A DNA stretch of 18,724 nucleotides from JAEUSF01 sp964484145 (lineage in GTDB: Bacteria > Patescibacteriota > Doudnabacteria > UBA920): assembly GCA_964484145.1 (NCBI GenBank), contig CAZAED010000026.1, forward strand, positions 1 to 18,724. Reading direction: 5' to 3'. The notes beneath the pieces are model-generated. The model was not told where the DNA came from and did not search any database. It saw nothing but the letters and a program-made list of their open reading frames with translations. Positions 1-5,695 of this stretch are shown here, piece by piece; position 1 is the stretch's first letter, and every line of letters starts with the position of its first letter. A program made the position numbers and the translations under genes.

Positions 1-815
1 AGGCCTAAAGTTTTGTAAGCTTGTTTTATAATTTTGTCTAAACCGGACTCGGGCAGACCGAGTTCTTTTAAATATTCTGTTCGTTCATCATCCGCCAGTT
101 CCGCAAGCTCGCTTTCTATTTGCGCGTCAATAACAATTTGGTTTGCATCTGTTGTTAAATTGTTAAATTGTTTACTTGCTAAATTGAATTCTGAATTTGC
201 CACAAACATTATTGGTTTTGTTGTTAGCAGCTGTATGTCTTTACTGTGTTCTTTTTCTTCGTCGTTTAAAATAACTGTGTTGGCCATTTCACCTTTTTCT
301 AGGGCAGCTTTGTATTTATCTAATACTTGTTTTTTTATTACCGCGTCGCGCTCGCCGCTCTTTACTTGGCGGGTGAGTGTGGAAAGTCTGTTTTCTATAT
401 TTTGCAAATCTGCTAACTGAAGTTCTATACCAATAGTTTCCATATCACGTTTTGGGTCTACATTGCCGTTTACGTGAATAATGTCTTTGTTTTCAAAAAA
501 GCGTACCACTTCCATTATGGCGTCTACTTCGCGTATGTGACTTAGGAATTTGTTTCCAAGGCCTTCGCCGGTACTGGCGCCTTTAACTAGGCCGGCTATG
601 TCTACAAATTCTATGGTGGTCGGCACAATCTTTTCACTTTTTTCAAGTTCGGATAGCTTTGCCAGGCGTTCGTCAGGCACGGCAACCACGCCCACGTTTG
701 GGTCAATGGTAGCAAAAGGGTAGTTTGCAGCTTCTACCTTGCTTTTGGTTATAGCATTAAATAGTGTACTTTTGCCTACGTTAGGCAGACCGACAATGCC
801 GATTTTAAAAGACAT
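1..815 (-). CDS. ychF: YchF/OLA1-type ribosome-binding ATPase, C-terminus off the window
   Basis: This is an Obg-related P-loop ATPase that binds ribosomes and is conserved across bacteria. Reading the minus strand from the ATG at 815, the protein begins MSFKIGIVGLPNVGKST, with the P-loop GLPNVGKS at residues 9-16. Further on are the switch region and DIAGLVKGASTGEGLGNKF, which is typical of YchF. The usual NKxD specificity motif is replaced by N-S-E-F after PIMFVA; YchF proteins normally have an altered motif here and prefer ATP, although the family form is closer to NxxE. About 271 residues are visible; full-length members have about 360, so the end of the coiled-coil/TGS part lies outside. 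There is no Shine-Dalgarno before the ATG (the preceding bases are aattcactccc). The next gene is divergent. Confidence 0.95.
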   Translation of the reverse strand, partial: MSFKIGIVGLPNVGKSTLFNAITKSKVEAANYPFATIDPNVGVVAVPDERLAKLSELEKSEKIVPTTIEFVDIAGLVKGASTGEGLGNKFLSHIREVDAIMEVVRFFENKDIIHVNGNVDPKRDMETIGIELQLADLQNIENRLSTLTRQVKSGERDAVIKKQVLDKYKAALEKGEMANTVILNDEEKEHSKDIQLLTTKPIMFVANSEFNLASKQFNNLTTDANQIVIDAQIESELAELADDERTEYLKELGLPESGLDKIIKQAYKTLG

Positions 816-972
816 GGGAGTGAATTAAGAAGTAAGAATTATGAATTAAGAATAACTACAACGCTTAGTATTGTAATTGAATTTTGGGTTTTAGGAAAGG
901 GCTTGGGTTTTGACAAAATACAGAGAGAGAGGTATTATTTTGTAGATTTGATTCCCATTCTTGTGGAGGATT
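816..972. other. Divergent intergenic region between ychF and the first orphan gene
   Basis: It holds an AATTATGAATTAAG-type micro-repeat (about 825-856) next to the ychF start, and the forward promoter of the 973 gene. No convincing ychF promoter was found: a TTGTCA/TAAAAC pair and a TACAAT hexamer exist on the minus strand but are weak. I see no coding capacity here. Confidence 0.5.
910..938 (+). promoter_or_regulatory. Sigma70-type promoter of the 973 orphan gene
   Basis: A consensus -35 TTGACA at 910-915 is followed after 17 bases by TATTAT at 933-938. The expected start near 945 would give a leader of about 28 bases carrying the GGAGGA site at 965-970. Confidence 0.65.
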
Positions 973-1311
973 ATGTCCGCAACAACCCAGCAACTTTATT
1001 CGCCCCATATGTGGGGCTATCTGAAGCGCGTGATTTCAAAGAAGGCAGGAGGAGCTAAAGCCACGTTGCCCGGCGCTATCGCAGCGCTCAATACTCACAA
1101 GCCCGAGGGTTTCGGAGTTACCGTGAAAGAAAGCGCTGAAGCACGTCAAACCCAATCGGGTTTGACCGTGATGTATGTGGTTCTGGCATGCGATGGCAAA
1201 GATCACGCGTTGTGTCTCACTATTCAAGAGCTGCACACTCTGTGCGGCTCCGCGAATGGGAGCTTTGCTCCGTCAATCAAGCCTTTCATGCTCAAGCCTA
1301 AGCAGCAGTAG
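973..1311 (+). CDS. Orphan small protein, 112 aa
   Basis: I do not recognise this protein. The ATG at 973 follows GGAGGA (965-970) at very short spacing; a TTG at 961 in the same frame is less likely because the SD lies inside it. It is a soluble basic protein without signal peptide or membrane segment. The first part is rich in Lys, Gly and Ala. The second part looks like two beta strands flanking a CDG turn (TVMYVVLACDG) and ends in a helix with LCGSA. It has its own promoter (910-938) and a strong terminator (1333-1368), so it is a single-gene unit. The C-terminal pattern (TV..VV..DG..LCG) resembles that of the 3127 protein, which suggests, but does not prove, a shared fold. G+C is visibly higher than in ychF. 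Confidence 0.7.
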   Translation: MSATTQQLYSPHMWGYLKRVISKKAGGAKATLPGAIAALNTHKPEGFGVTVKESAEARQTQSGLTVMYVVLACDGKDHALCLTIQELHTLCGSANGSFAPSIKPFMLKPKQQ

Positions 1312-1332
1312 CTGAGGCTTGGAATTCTGACT

Positions 1333-1368
1333 GCGGGAGATGTCTGATACGTCTCCCGCGGTTTTTTT
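1333..1368 (+). terminator. Intrinsic terminator of the 973 gene
   Basis: The perfect 8-bp stem GCGGGAGA/TCTCCCGC (1333-1340 with 1352-1359) is followed by a run of seven Ts from 1362. It lies 22 bases after the stop codon. Confidence 0.85.
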
Positions 1369-1388
1369 GTTGGTGGATAAATTTTTTG

Positions 1389-1512
1389 ACTCAGTAGAGC
1401 TACATTCTAATTTATTAATTATATTTAGCAGTAAGTTATCAAACGATACCGTTATTTATTAAATAGTGAATAAGTTTAATGATATTATCTTTAGAATGTA
1501 ATTCTACTGGGT
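1389..1512. repeat. MITE-like element with imperfect terminal inverted repeats
   Basis: CAGTAGAGCTACATTCTAA at 1392-1410 is inverted as TTAGAATGTAATTCTACTG at 1491-1509, matching at 17 of 19 positions; the match extends to about 22 bases. About 80 A/T-rich bases separate the arms. The same six bases TTTGAC flank the pair (1385-1390 and 1512-1517), as a target duplication would, but the right copy is also the -35 box of the next promoter. No transposase is present. It could instead be a paired binding site or a long RNA hairpin. Confidence 0.5.
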
Positions 1513-1540
1513 TTGACAGTAATATTAACAAGAGTATGCT
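1513..1540 (+). promoter_or_regulatory. Promoter of the TonB-like gene
   Basis: TTGACA (1513-1518) is followed after 16 bases by TATGCT (1535-1540). Expected transcription start is near 1547, giving an unusually long leader of about 165 bases. It abuts the right arm of the inverted-repeat element. Confidence 0.6.
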
Positions 1541-1711
1541 TAAGGTAGAGAAAGCTACGGGGCTAAAAACCCCCTGCGCAAACTTTGGACCAAGGCCATC
1601 CTCTCACCGGCAGAAACGGTATCCTTAAAGCACGAGCGCCAAGAGGAGTATAGAGGTGGAACAGCTGGTCTTAAGTGGGCATCTTGAAAACCTGTTAGGA
1701 GGGTTAGAAAG

Positions 1712-2482
1712 ATGTTCGAAAGTAATTTGTCGTACAAAACCGGCAGCCGGTGGAGTTTTCCAATGGCTGTGGTAGTGGTAATGGCTGTTTTGGCGTTACT
1801 GGTTTTGGCCAGCAGCGTCAAGGGCGCGGTTAAAACCGTAAGGCAGAAAGAAAAAATTTACTTGCCCATTGAGCTGAAGCAGTTGCCGGCAAAACAGCCG
1901 GCTACGGTGGAGCAAAATAGGGCAGGGAGTTCTAAGGCCTCTGTACAGCCCCAGGTAGTTGCCAGTAAGCCAACTAAAGTGTTTCGGGCTCCGTCAAGAA
2001 TTCCCGCGCAGGTTGCGGAAATAAATGACAGAGAACTCGGGGCGCCGGAAGTGGCTTATGGGCATATAGATAGCCCAGGTAGTACTAAGCCTGGGGACAG
2101 AGGTTGTCCAGCCGAAGTTTGCGGAAGTGTTGGTAATGTGGCGCCGCCGCCTATTTTAGAAGCAAAGCCAGAACCAAAACCACTCTCTGAACCCGTAAGG
2201 GTAAGAAGGGGAGGCGAGGTAATGGCTGCGCAATTAGTTCGTCAGCCAAAGCCAGCTTACCCACAGCTAGCCAAAGCAAGCCGGGTTTCGGGATTAGTGC
2301 GTCTTACGGCAGTTATTCGTCGTGACGGCACCATTTCGGAACTAAAGCTTGTTTCCGGCCACGCGCTGCTTGTGCCCGCTGCTATAGACGCTGTAAAGCA
2401 GTGGGTTTACCGCCCAACGCTTCTTAACGGGGAAGCGGTTGAGGTGGTTACGCAAATAGACGTTCACTTTACGCTTTCGTAG
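1712..2482 (+). CDS. TonB C-terminal-domain protein (energy-transducer type), 256 aa
   Basis: TonB proteins span the inner membrane and periplasm and pass proton-motive energy from ExbB/ExbD to outer-membrane receptors. The order here is classical: a short cytoplasmic start, one membrane helix (about residues 17-37, PMAVVVVMAVLALLVLASS), a long Pro/Lys/Glu-rich linker (about 50-165, with APPP and KPEPKP and two Cys in GCPAEVC), and a C-terminal domain (178-256). That domain shows PAYPQLAKASRVSG, V.RDGTISELKLVSGH, AIDAVKQW.Y.P, LLNGE and a final VHFTLS, which match the TonB_C family and, from memory, acidobacterial members best. The ATG at 1712 follows AGGAGGG (1697-1703) by 8 bases. No ExbB, ExbD or receptor is in the window. 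A TonB in a CPR-like genome is unexpected; the higher G+C suggests transfer. Confidence 0.9.
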   Translation: MFESNLSYKTGSRWSFPMAVVVVMAVLALLVLASSVKGAVKTVRQKEKIYLPIELKQLPAKQPATVEQNRAGSSKASVQPQVVASKPTKVFRAPSRIPAQVAEINDRELGAPEVAYGHIDSPGSTKPGDRGCPAEVCGSVGNVAPPPILEAKPEPKPLSEPVRVRRGGEVMAAQLVRQPKPAYPQLAKASRVSGLVRLTAVIRRDGTISELKLVSGHALLVPAAIDAVKQWVYRPTLLNGEAVEVVTQIDVHFTLS

Positions 2483-2534
2483 TTTGGGTGAATTCGAAGC
2501 GTAAACAAAAGTCTACTCCAGGATGCTATAGAGG

Positions 2535-2570
2535 GGCGGTTCCGAGTGAAGAACTTGGAGCCGCCTTATT
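2535..2570 (+). terminator. Terminator of the TonB-like gene
   Basis: A 12-bp stem (2535-2546 with 2554-2565; GGCGGUUCCGAG/CUUGGAGCCGCC, with G·U pairs) and a 7-base loop are followed by TTATTACATAT, a weak U-tract. It lies about 50 bases after the stop. A second small hairpin CCACC/GGTGG (2580-2595) follows. Confidence 0.65.
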
Positions 2571-2604
2571 ACATATAAGCCACCGGAAATGGTGGATATT
2601 TTAA

Positions 2605-2631
2605 TTGACGAAAAGAAAAATTGGGTATAAC
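2605..2631 (+). promoter_or_regulatory. Promoter of the 2690 orphan gene, with a 5'-end hairpin
   Basis: TTGACG (2605-2610) and TATAAC (2626-2631) lie 15 bases apart, slightly short. The transcript would start near 2638, directly before the hairpin CAAAGCC/GGCTTTG (about 2643-2664). This hairpin at the 5' end may stabilise the mRNA. Confidence 0.5.
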
Positions 2632-2689
2632 ATCGTATACAGCAAAGCCGCCAGAGTGGCTTTGTGTGTGTAATCACCAGGAGGGTGAG

Positions 2690-2965
2690 ATGGGATTTGG
2701 ACAGGTCTGTTTTGAAGAACCTGAAGTGTGGGTTGAAAAGAAAAGAAAGAAGAAAGCGTGTTTGGGCCTCATTAAGGTGTTCTTGTCCGAGTGCGCCAGA
2801 AGGTCTTATCGAAGGCGTGTTCTTATTGCCTTTGAGGAGGCCTTGCGGAACAATCAGGTTCCAAAAGGAGTAAACAAAACACTCACATTGCCAGTTAGGC
2901 GATGGGCCGTGTCGGCAACGGTCGGAGAGTTCGAACGGCTACGCGAAGAGCTGGAACAGCAATAA
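2690..2965 (+). CDS. Orphan small basic protein, 91 aa
   Basis: I do not recognise this protein. The start is set by AGGAGG (2679-2684), five bases before the ATG at 2690; a longer frame upstream would run through the promoter and leader hairpin. The protein starts with an acidic patch (FEEPEVWVE), then the very basic KKRKKK (about residues 20-25), a helical segment LIKVFLSECARRSYRRRVL, and a charged C-terminal helix EFERLREELEQQ. The basic patches could bind nucleic acid, but no domain is visible. It is a one-gene unit with its own promoter and terminator. G+C is higher than in the conserved genes. Confidence 0.65.
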   Translation: MGFGQVCFEEPEVWVEKKRKKKACLGLIKVFLSECARRSYRRRVLIAFEEALRNNQVPKGVNKTLTLPVRRWAVSATVGEFERLREELEQQ

Positions 2966-2985
2966 TCCGAATCGATTTTCCCCTT

Positions 2986-3047
2986 AGCGGAGTAGGTTGT
3001 AGTCGGTACCACAGGGTGCCTACGAAAGCCCGCTCCGCTTTGTTTTT
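2986..3047 (+). terminator. Large structured terminator of the 2690 gene
   Basis: The outer stem AGCGGAG/CTCCGCT (2986-2992 with 3033-3039) is followed by TTGTTTTT. Its 40-base interior can fold further: TAGG/CCTA, or the hairpin GGTACC/GGTGCC at 3005-3020. This is larger than a usual terminator and might leave a stable 3' fragment. Confidence 0.7.
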
Positions 3048-3050
3048 AGC

Positions 3051-3079
3051 TTGACTAGGTTTGTAAATTTGTTTAAACT
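3051..3079 (+). promoter_or_regulatory. Possible promoter of the 3127 orphan gene
   Basis: TTGACT (3051-3056) lies 17 bases before TAAACT (3074-3079), which is a weak -10. An alternative, TTGAAA/TATAGC (3080-3109, 18-base spacer), would start too close to the ribosome site. Confidence 0.4.
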
Positions 3080-3126
3080 TTGAAACATTGGTTTAGGCCA
3101 AAATATAGCGAAAAGAGGAAGTAATT

Positions 3127-3588
3127 ATGACTGCGCTGCAGGTAGCTGAATCTAAGTATGCTAGCCAGCCCGAGATTTATCACGGTTCTCTTATGGATCT
3201 TCTGCGGTTTGATCAATCTGTCGGACAACTGTGCCACAAGGGTGTGGTGCTGTTGCCGCTCACAGATTGTGAACGACCGGCAGAGCTTGGCGTAGTCCAG
3301 AAGTTGTTAGAATTGGTCGGTGCAGCCGGGTTGTTGGATGACAGAAGGTCGCGGAAGGCAGAGCGACCTCCCAACCGCAGGCTTAACTACGTTAAGCTAG
3401 CTAGACAGATGGAGCAGAATCGGAAAGAGATTAAAGGCCCATTTAGTGTATTGAAAGTCTGTAAGGTTTCGCTCTCGCACCAAAGAGGGACGGTTCTCGC
3501 GGTTGTGATTCGGACCGATGGTTGCCGTCCTTACGGATACTTTTTTCACTTGAAGGCCGCGGCTTTCTTGTGCGGAATGTATCAGTAG
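3127..3588 (+). CDS. Orphan protein, 153 aa
   Basis: I do not recognise this protein. The ATG at 3127 is preceded by AGAGGAAG (3115-3121), a moderate ribosome site. The N-terminal half is acidic to neutral and probably helical (VVQKLLELVGAAGLL). The middle, about residues 74-100, is strongly basic (RRSRKAERPPNRR and more). The last 50 residues read as alternating strands: FSVLKVCKVSLS, GTVLAVVIRTDG, then YFFHLKAAAFLCGMY. This last block parallels the end of the 973 protein (TV..VV..DG..LCG). No signal peptide or membrane helix is seen. A terminator follows, and the HAD gene's promoter comes right after it. Confidence 0.7.
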   Translation: MTALQVAESKYASQPEIYHGSLMDLLRFDQSVGQLCHKGVVLLPLTDCERPAELGVVQKLLELVGAAGLLDDRRSRKAERPPNRRLNYVKLARQMEQNRKEIKGPFSVLKVCKVSLSHQRGTVLAVVIRTDGCRPYGYFFHLKAAAFLCGMYQ

Positions 3589-3606
3589 TTGGGTTTTATC
3601 GCAGTT

Positions 3607-3642
3607 GTGGGGCGGCCGTCCGGCAGCCCCACTTTTCATTTT
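3607..3642 (+). terminator. Intrinsic terminator of the 3127 gene
   Basis: The stem GTGGGGC/GCCCCAC (3607-3613 with 3626-3632) has a G+C-rich loop that can pair further, and is followed by TTTTCATTTT. The HAD gene's -10 box begins five bases later. Confidence 0.85.
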
Positions 3643-3643
3643 A

Positions 3644-3652
3644 TGCTAAAAT
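3644..3652 (+). promoter_or_regulatory. Extended -10 promoter giving a leaderless HAD mRNA
   Basis: TGCTAAAAT (TGn plus TAAAAT at 3647-3652) ends exactly six bases before the ATG at 3659, so the predicted start is the A of the ATG. No Shine-Dalgarno exists. The same geometry is seen before trpS and uvrC. Confidence 0.65.
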
Positions 3653-3658
3653 ATTTAT

Positions 3659-4435
3659 ATGAAAAATATCAATTCCAAAAAACTCATAGTCTTTGACTTA
3701 GACGGCACGCTTGCGCCGACTAAGGCGCAAATGGACGGGGAAATGGCTGAATTAGTAAAACGGCTTTTAGAAGTTAAGAAAGTGGCTATTATTGGCGGTG
3801 GGAAACTGCAGTTATTTAAACACCAGTTTTTAAGCCAGCTCAATATTACAAAAAATTTGTACCACAACCTTTTTTTGTTTCCAACTACGGCTACAACTTT
3901 CTTAAAGTATGAGTCAGGTTGGAAAAGAGTATATGCGCACAACTTAAGTGGGGAAGAAGTGGCAAAAATCCGCGGCGCCGTAAAAAAAGTTTATAAAGAA
4001 ATTAATTATCAGGATCCAAAAAAAACCTACGGTAAAATTATAGAGAACCGCGGCAGTCAAGTGAGTTGGTCGGCTTTGGGGCAAGATGTAGTTAAAGTTT
4101 TGGGTAAAAAAGGAATAGCGCTTAAAAACAAATGGCGTGAAGAAAATACACCTTTAAAACTTAAAATCGCAGAACATCTAAGAAAACACTTGCCAAACTT
4201 AGAAGTTCACGCTGCTGGCCATACTACAATAGACATAACCAAAAAAGGTATAGACAAGGGTTATGGTTTGCACCAAATAGAAAAATACTTGAAAGTAAAA
4301 ATAAAAGATATGCTGTTTATAGGCGACGCCATATTCCCGGGCGGTAATGACTACGCAGTAGTAAAAACCGGCGTTGACTACAAAAAAGTTAAAGACCCGG
4401 AAGAGACGAAAAAGATTATTAGAAAACTTATATAA
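3659..4435 (+). CDS. HAD-superfamily phosphatase/phosphomannomutase-like protein (eukaryotic PMM type), 258 aa
   Basis: HAD enzymes use a nucleophilic Asp to move phosphate groups; eukaryotic-type phosphomannomutases interconvert mannose-6-P and mannose-1-P for GDP-mannose synthesis. Seen here: motif I VFDLDGT with D13 and D15, a motif II-like IIGGGK (about 46-51), the cap segment NRGSQVSWSALGQ resembling the PMM substrate loop, DITKKGIDKGYGL with the motif III Lys, and motif IV GDAIFPGGND (222-231), close to the PMM GD...PGGND signature. The length matches PMM2-type enzymes (about 245-260). Exact substrate is not certain; a sugar-phosphate phosphatase is the alternative. The promoter makes it leaderless. 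It converges on the 4490-4867 gene, sharing a two-way terminator. Confidence 0.85.
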   Translation: MKNINSKKLIVFDLDGTLAPTKAQMDGEMAELVKRLLEVKKVAIIGGGKLQLFKHQFLSQLNITKNLYHNLFLFPTTATTFLKYESGWKRVYAHNLSGEEVAKIRGAVKKVYKEINYQDPKKTYGKIIENRGSQVSWSALGQDVVKVLGKKGIALKNKWREENTPLKLKIAEHLRKHLPNLEVHAAGHTTIDITKKGIDKGYGLHQIEKYLKVKIKDMLFIGDAIFPGGNDYAVVKTGVDYKKVKDPEETKKIIRKLI

Positions 4436-4445
4436 AAAAGAGAGA

Positions 4446-4477
4446 GGCGGCAACCGAGGAGCGGTTGCCGCCTTTTT
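4446..4477. terminator. Bidirectional terminator between the HAD gene and the 4867 orphan
   Basis: A perfect 11-bp stem GGCGGCAACCG/CGGTTGCCGCC (4446-4456 with 4462-4472) has TTTTT on the plus side and TCTCTCTTTTTT on the minus side, so it can end both convergent transcripts. Confidence 0.9.
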
Positions 4478-4489
4478 GCAAGCCTGGGG

Positions 4490-4867
4490 TTAGGCCGCAA
4501 GGGGGAGAGGCATGGCAGCCTCTTCGATGATATAAGTTTTGCTCGCGATCTGGAAGAGGCGGTTGACCCCGCCTTCTTCATATTCTTTAATTGTCTCACC
4601 CGGGAGGGTGGGTAATATAAGAATATACCGGATTTGACTCCGGCAAATGTCGCAAACTACGGTTTCGGGGTAAGCCTTAAGAGGCTCGATCCCGTAGAAC
4701 CCAATACAATCCTTTGGGAAGGTGTATGGGTTCATATTCTGGATGCGGGGGTTGTAGTATGCTAACTGCAGCCCAAAGTACTTTGGCGGGTTCGTCCACC
4801 AAGTTGCCTCGGGTAGCGCGTCGGCTGACCAGGTTACCACAACCAAAGTATCTGTTTCCTGGAGCAT
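4490..4867 (-). CDS. Orphan protein, 125 aa, with one CxxC pair
   Basis: I do not recognise this protein. AAGGAGG (4873-4879 on the complement) sits five bases before the ATG at 4867, which rules out the in-frame longer start at 4900. The product starts MLQETDTLVVVTWS, has an aromatic, Pro-rich middle (ATWWTNPPKYFG, NPYTFPKDC) and a CDIC pair (about residues 80-83), followed by the strand RYILILPTLP and an acidic end. With only one CxxC it is not an obvious zinc ribbon. No signal peptide is seen. The unit has its own promoter (4978-5006), a leader hairpin (about 4898-4941) and a shared terminator (4446-4472). G+C is higher than in flanking conserved genes. Confidence 0.7.
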   Translation of the reverse strand: MLQETDTLVVVTWSADALPEATWWTNPPKYFGLQLAYYNPRIQNMNPYTFPKDCIGFYGIEPLKAYPETVVCDICRSQIRYILILPTLPGETIKEYEEGGVNRLFQIASKTYIIEEAAMPLPLAA

Positions 4868-4897
4868 AAGCCCCTCCTTCCTCCAAATTTTTTCCAA

Positions 4898-4941
4898 CAA
4901 AAAATCCGACCAATGTAAATTACACGAAGCGGATTTTTTGT
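4898..4941 (-). promoter_or_regulatory. Leader hairpin upstream of the 4867 gene
   Basis: CAAAAAATCCG and CGGATTTTTTG form an 11-bp perfect inverted repeat around about 21 bases, roughly 20 bases before the ribosome site on the minus strand. It ends in a T-run, so it could attenuate transcription or shield the leader; as a terminator it is weak because the stem is mostly A-T. No ligand-binding motif is recognised. Confidence 0.5.
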
Positions 4942-4977
4942 TTGATTTTTTTTGTTAGCATAGGTGATTTTGTTTCA

Positions 4978-5006
4978 AGTATATTCCTAAGTTTTTGTTT
5001 TCACAA
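4978..5006 (-). promoter_or_regulatory. Promoter of the 4867 orphan gene
   Basis: On the minus strand TTGTGA (5006-5001) and TATACT (4983-4978) are 17 bases apart. The leader would be about 100 bases and include the hairpin at 4898-4941. Confidence 0.5.
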
Positions 5007-5027
5007 GTGTATAACTTTAAAGAGGGG

Positions 5028-5060
5028 AAACGGCGGTGGCTTTGTGGGCGACCGCCGTTT
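5028..5060 (-). terminator. Hairpin ending the 5304 gene
   Basis: A perfect 10-bp stem AAACGGCGGT/ACCGCCGTTT (5051-5060 with 5028-5037) begins inside the TAA stop codon of the gene. The following TTTCCCCTCTTT is a broken U-tract, so termination may be partial. Confidence 0.65.
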
Positions 5061-5304
5061 ATATAGCGTTGCCGTTTTCATCGGTCACGCGCAGGGCGTG
5101 GACTTCTTCGGCAATATGGCGTAGGCCTTCGGGGGAGCAAGGGCGACACCAAATAGTGAGGGAGCAGGGAGTACCATTTCGGTCGCATCCGCTGATTATC
5201 TCTCCGTGGTAGTCTTCTTCTCTCCAGGCAAGAATTCCAAGCGCGGTTTCAGTGGTTGCTTGGTCCGAAAAAAACAGATTATAGCGGGTTTCAGGAGAAT
5301 TCAT
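5059..5304 (-). CDS. Orphan small protein, 81 aa, second gene of a two-gene operon
   Basis: I do not recognise this protein. GGGAGG (5310-5315 on the complement) lies five bases before the ATG at 5304, which fixes this start rather than the longer frame to 5451. The ATG is inside the last codons of the upstream gene (14-base overlap), which points to translational coupling. The product starts MNSPETRYNLFFSDQ and has the strands ALGILAWREED and HGEIISGCDRNGTPCSLTIW, then CRPCSPEGL and the helix LRHIAEEVHALRV. Four Cys in the second half might bind metal or form disulfides, but the spacing fits no family I know. A hairpin starts in the stop codon. Confidence 0.7.
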   Translation of the reverse strand: MNSPETRYNLFFSDQATTETALGILAWREEDYHGEIISGCDRNGTPCSLTIWCRPCSPEGLRHIAEEVHALRVTDENGNAI

Positions 5305-5638
5305 GAAAACCTCCCAAAAGTTGATATTCGTGTCCGCGCCGGTAGTCTGTAGGCGGGTGTCGGCGTTCGATTTCGATGTACGAAATTTGAAGTCCGTACA
5401 AAAGAACATCGGTAGCCACAAACTGACACTGGTAATTGGTAACCATGACAAAAATGTCTAAGGTCGCCTTGTGCCTGTGCTCGGTTTGTATTTTTGCTGG
5501 AAGGATGCTAAATCCAGACCACCGGACATGATTTTTTTGCGCGTAGATGATTTTCGTCAGAAGTTCTGATGAAAACCGTCTTGGGCACTGAATATGGAGG
5601 AAATACATCCCCCAATACTGACCACGATCGATCTGCAC
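5291..5638 (-). CDS. Orphan protein, 115 aa, GTG start, first gene of a two-gene operon
   Basis: I do not recognise this protein. AAGGAGG (5647-5653 on the complement) stands eight bases before a GTG at 5638, which is the best start. The product begins MQIDRGQYWGMYFLHIQCP and shows alternating strands (WSGFSILPAKIQTE, TLDIFVMVTNYQCQFVATDVLLYG) and a His/Arg-rich end, with no signal peptide. It overlaps the next gene by 14 bases. Only about 25 bases separate the trpS terminator from its ribosome site, so the pair is either read through from trpS or starts from a promoter inside the trpS end (a TATAAA lies at 5697-5702 on the minus strand). In the latter case the mRNA would begin with that hairpin. 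Confidence 0.65.
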   Translation of the reverse strand: MQIDRGQYWGMYFLHIQCPRRFSSELLTKIIYAQKNHVRWSGFSILPAKIQTEHRHKATLDIFVMVTNYQCQFVATDVLLYGLQISYIEIERRHPPTDYRRGHEYQLLGGFHEFS

Positions 5639-5665
5639 GAGAAAGTCCTCCTTTCCTTTCCAAAC

Positions 5666-5688
5666 AAAAACCCCGCAAAGTTGCGGGG
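5666..5688 (-). terminator. Terminator of trpS, or 5' hairpin of the next operon
   Basis: CCCCGCA/TGCGGGG (5671-5688) is followed on the minus strand by TTTTT (5670-5666). It starts eight bases after the trpS stop codon and directly precedes the ribosome site of the 5638 gene. Confidence 0.8.
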
Positions 5689-5695
5689 CAAATGT

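Larger units (their letters stand above)
1369..1711 (+). other. Non-coding stretch: inverted-repeat element, promoter and long leader of the TonB-like gene
   Basis: There is no credible gene here. From left to right it holds the 1391-1511 inverted-repeat element, a TTGACA/TATGCT promoter (1513-1540) and a leader of about 165 bases. The leader contains small hairpins, GGGG/CCCC (about 1559-1574) and ACCG/CGGT (1606-1620), and ends in an AGGAGGG ribosome site. I could not match the leader to a known riboswitch. A 30-codon frame from ATG 1536 overlaps the -10 box and has no ribosome site, so I do not call it. Confidence 0.5.

Noticed and set aside
34..420. Plus-strand frame of 128 codons
   Set aside because: It lies antisense inside ychF, whose frame is clearly real.
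1536..1628. 30-codon leader peptide from ATG 1536
   Set aside because: The ATG overlaps the -10 box, upstream of the predicted transcript start, and there is no ribosome site.
1645..1670. T-box-like AGGTGGAACAGC in the TonB leader
   Set aside because: The core differs from GGGTGGNACCGCG, no stem I or specifier loop is evident, and a TonB-type gene is not an expected T-box target.
1555..1821. Minus-strand 88-codon frame
   Set aside because: It overlaps the leader and start of the TonB-like gene and has no ribosome site or recognisable domain.
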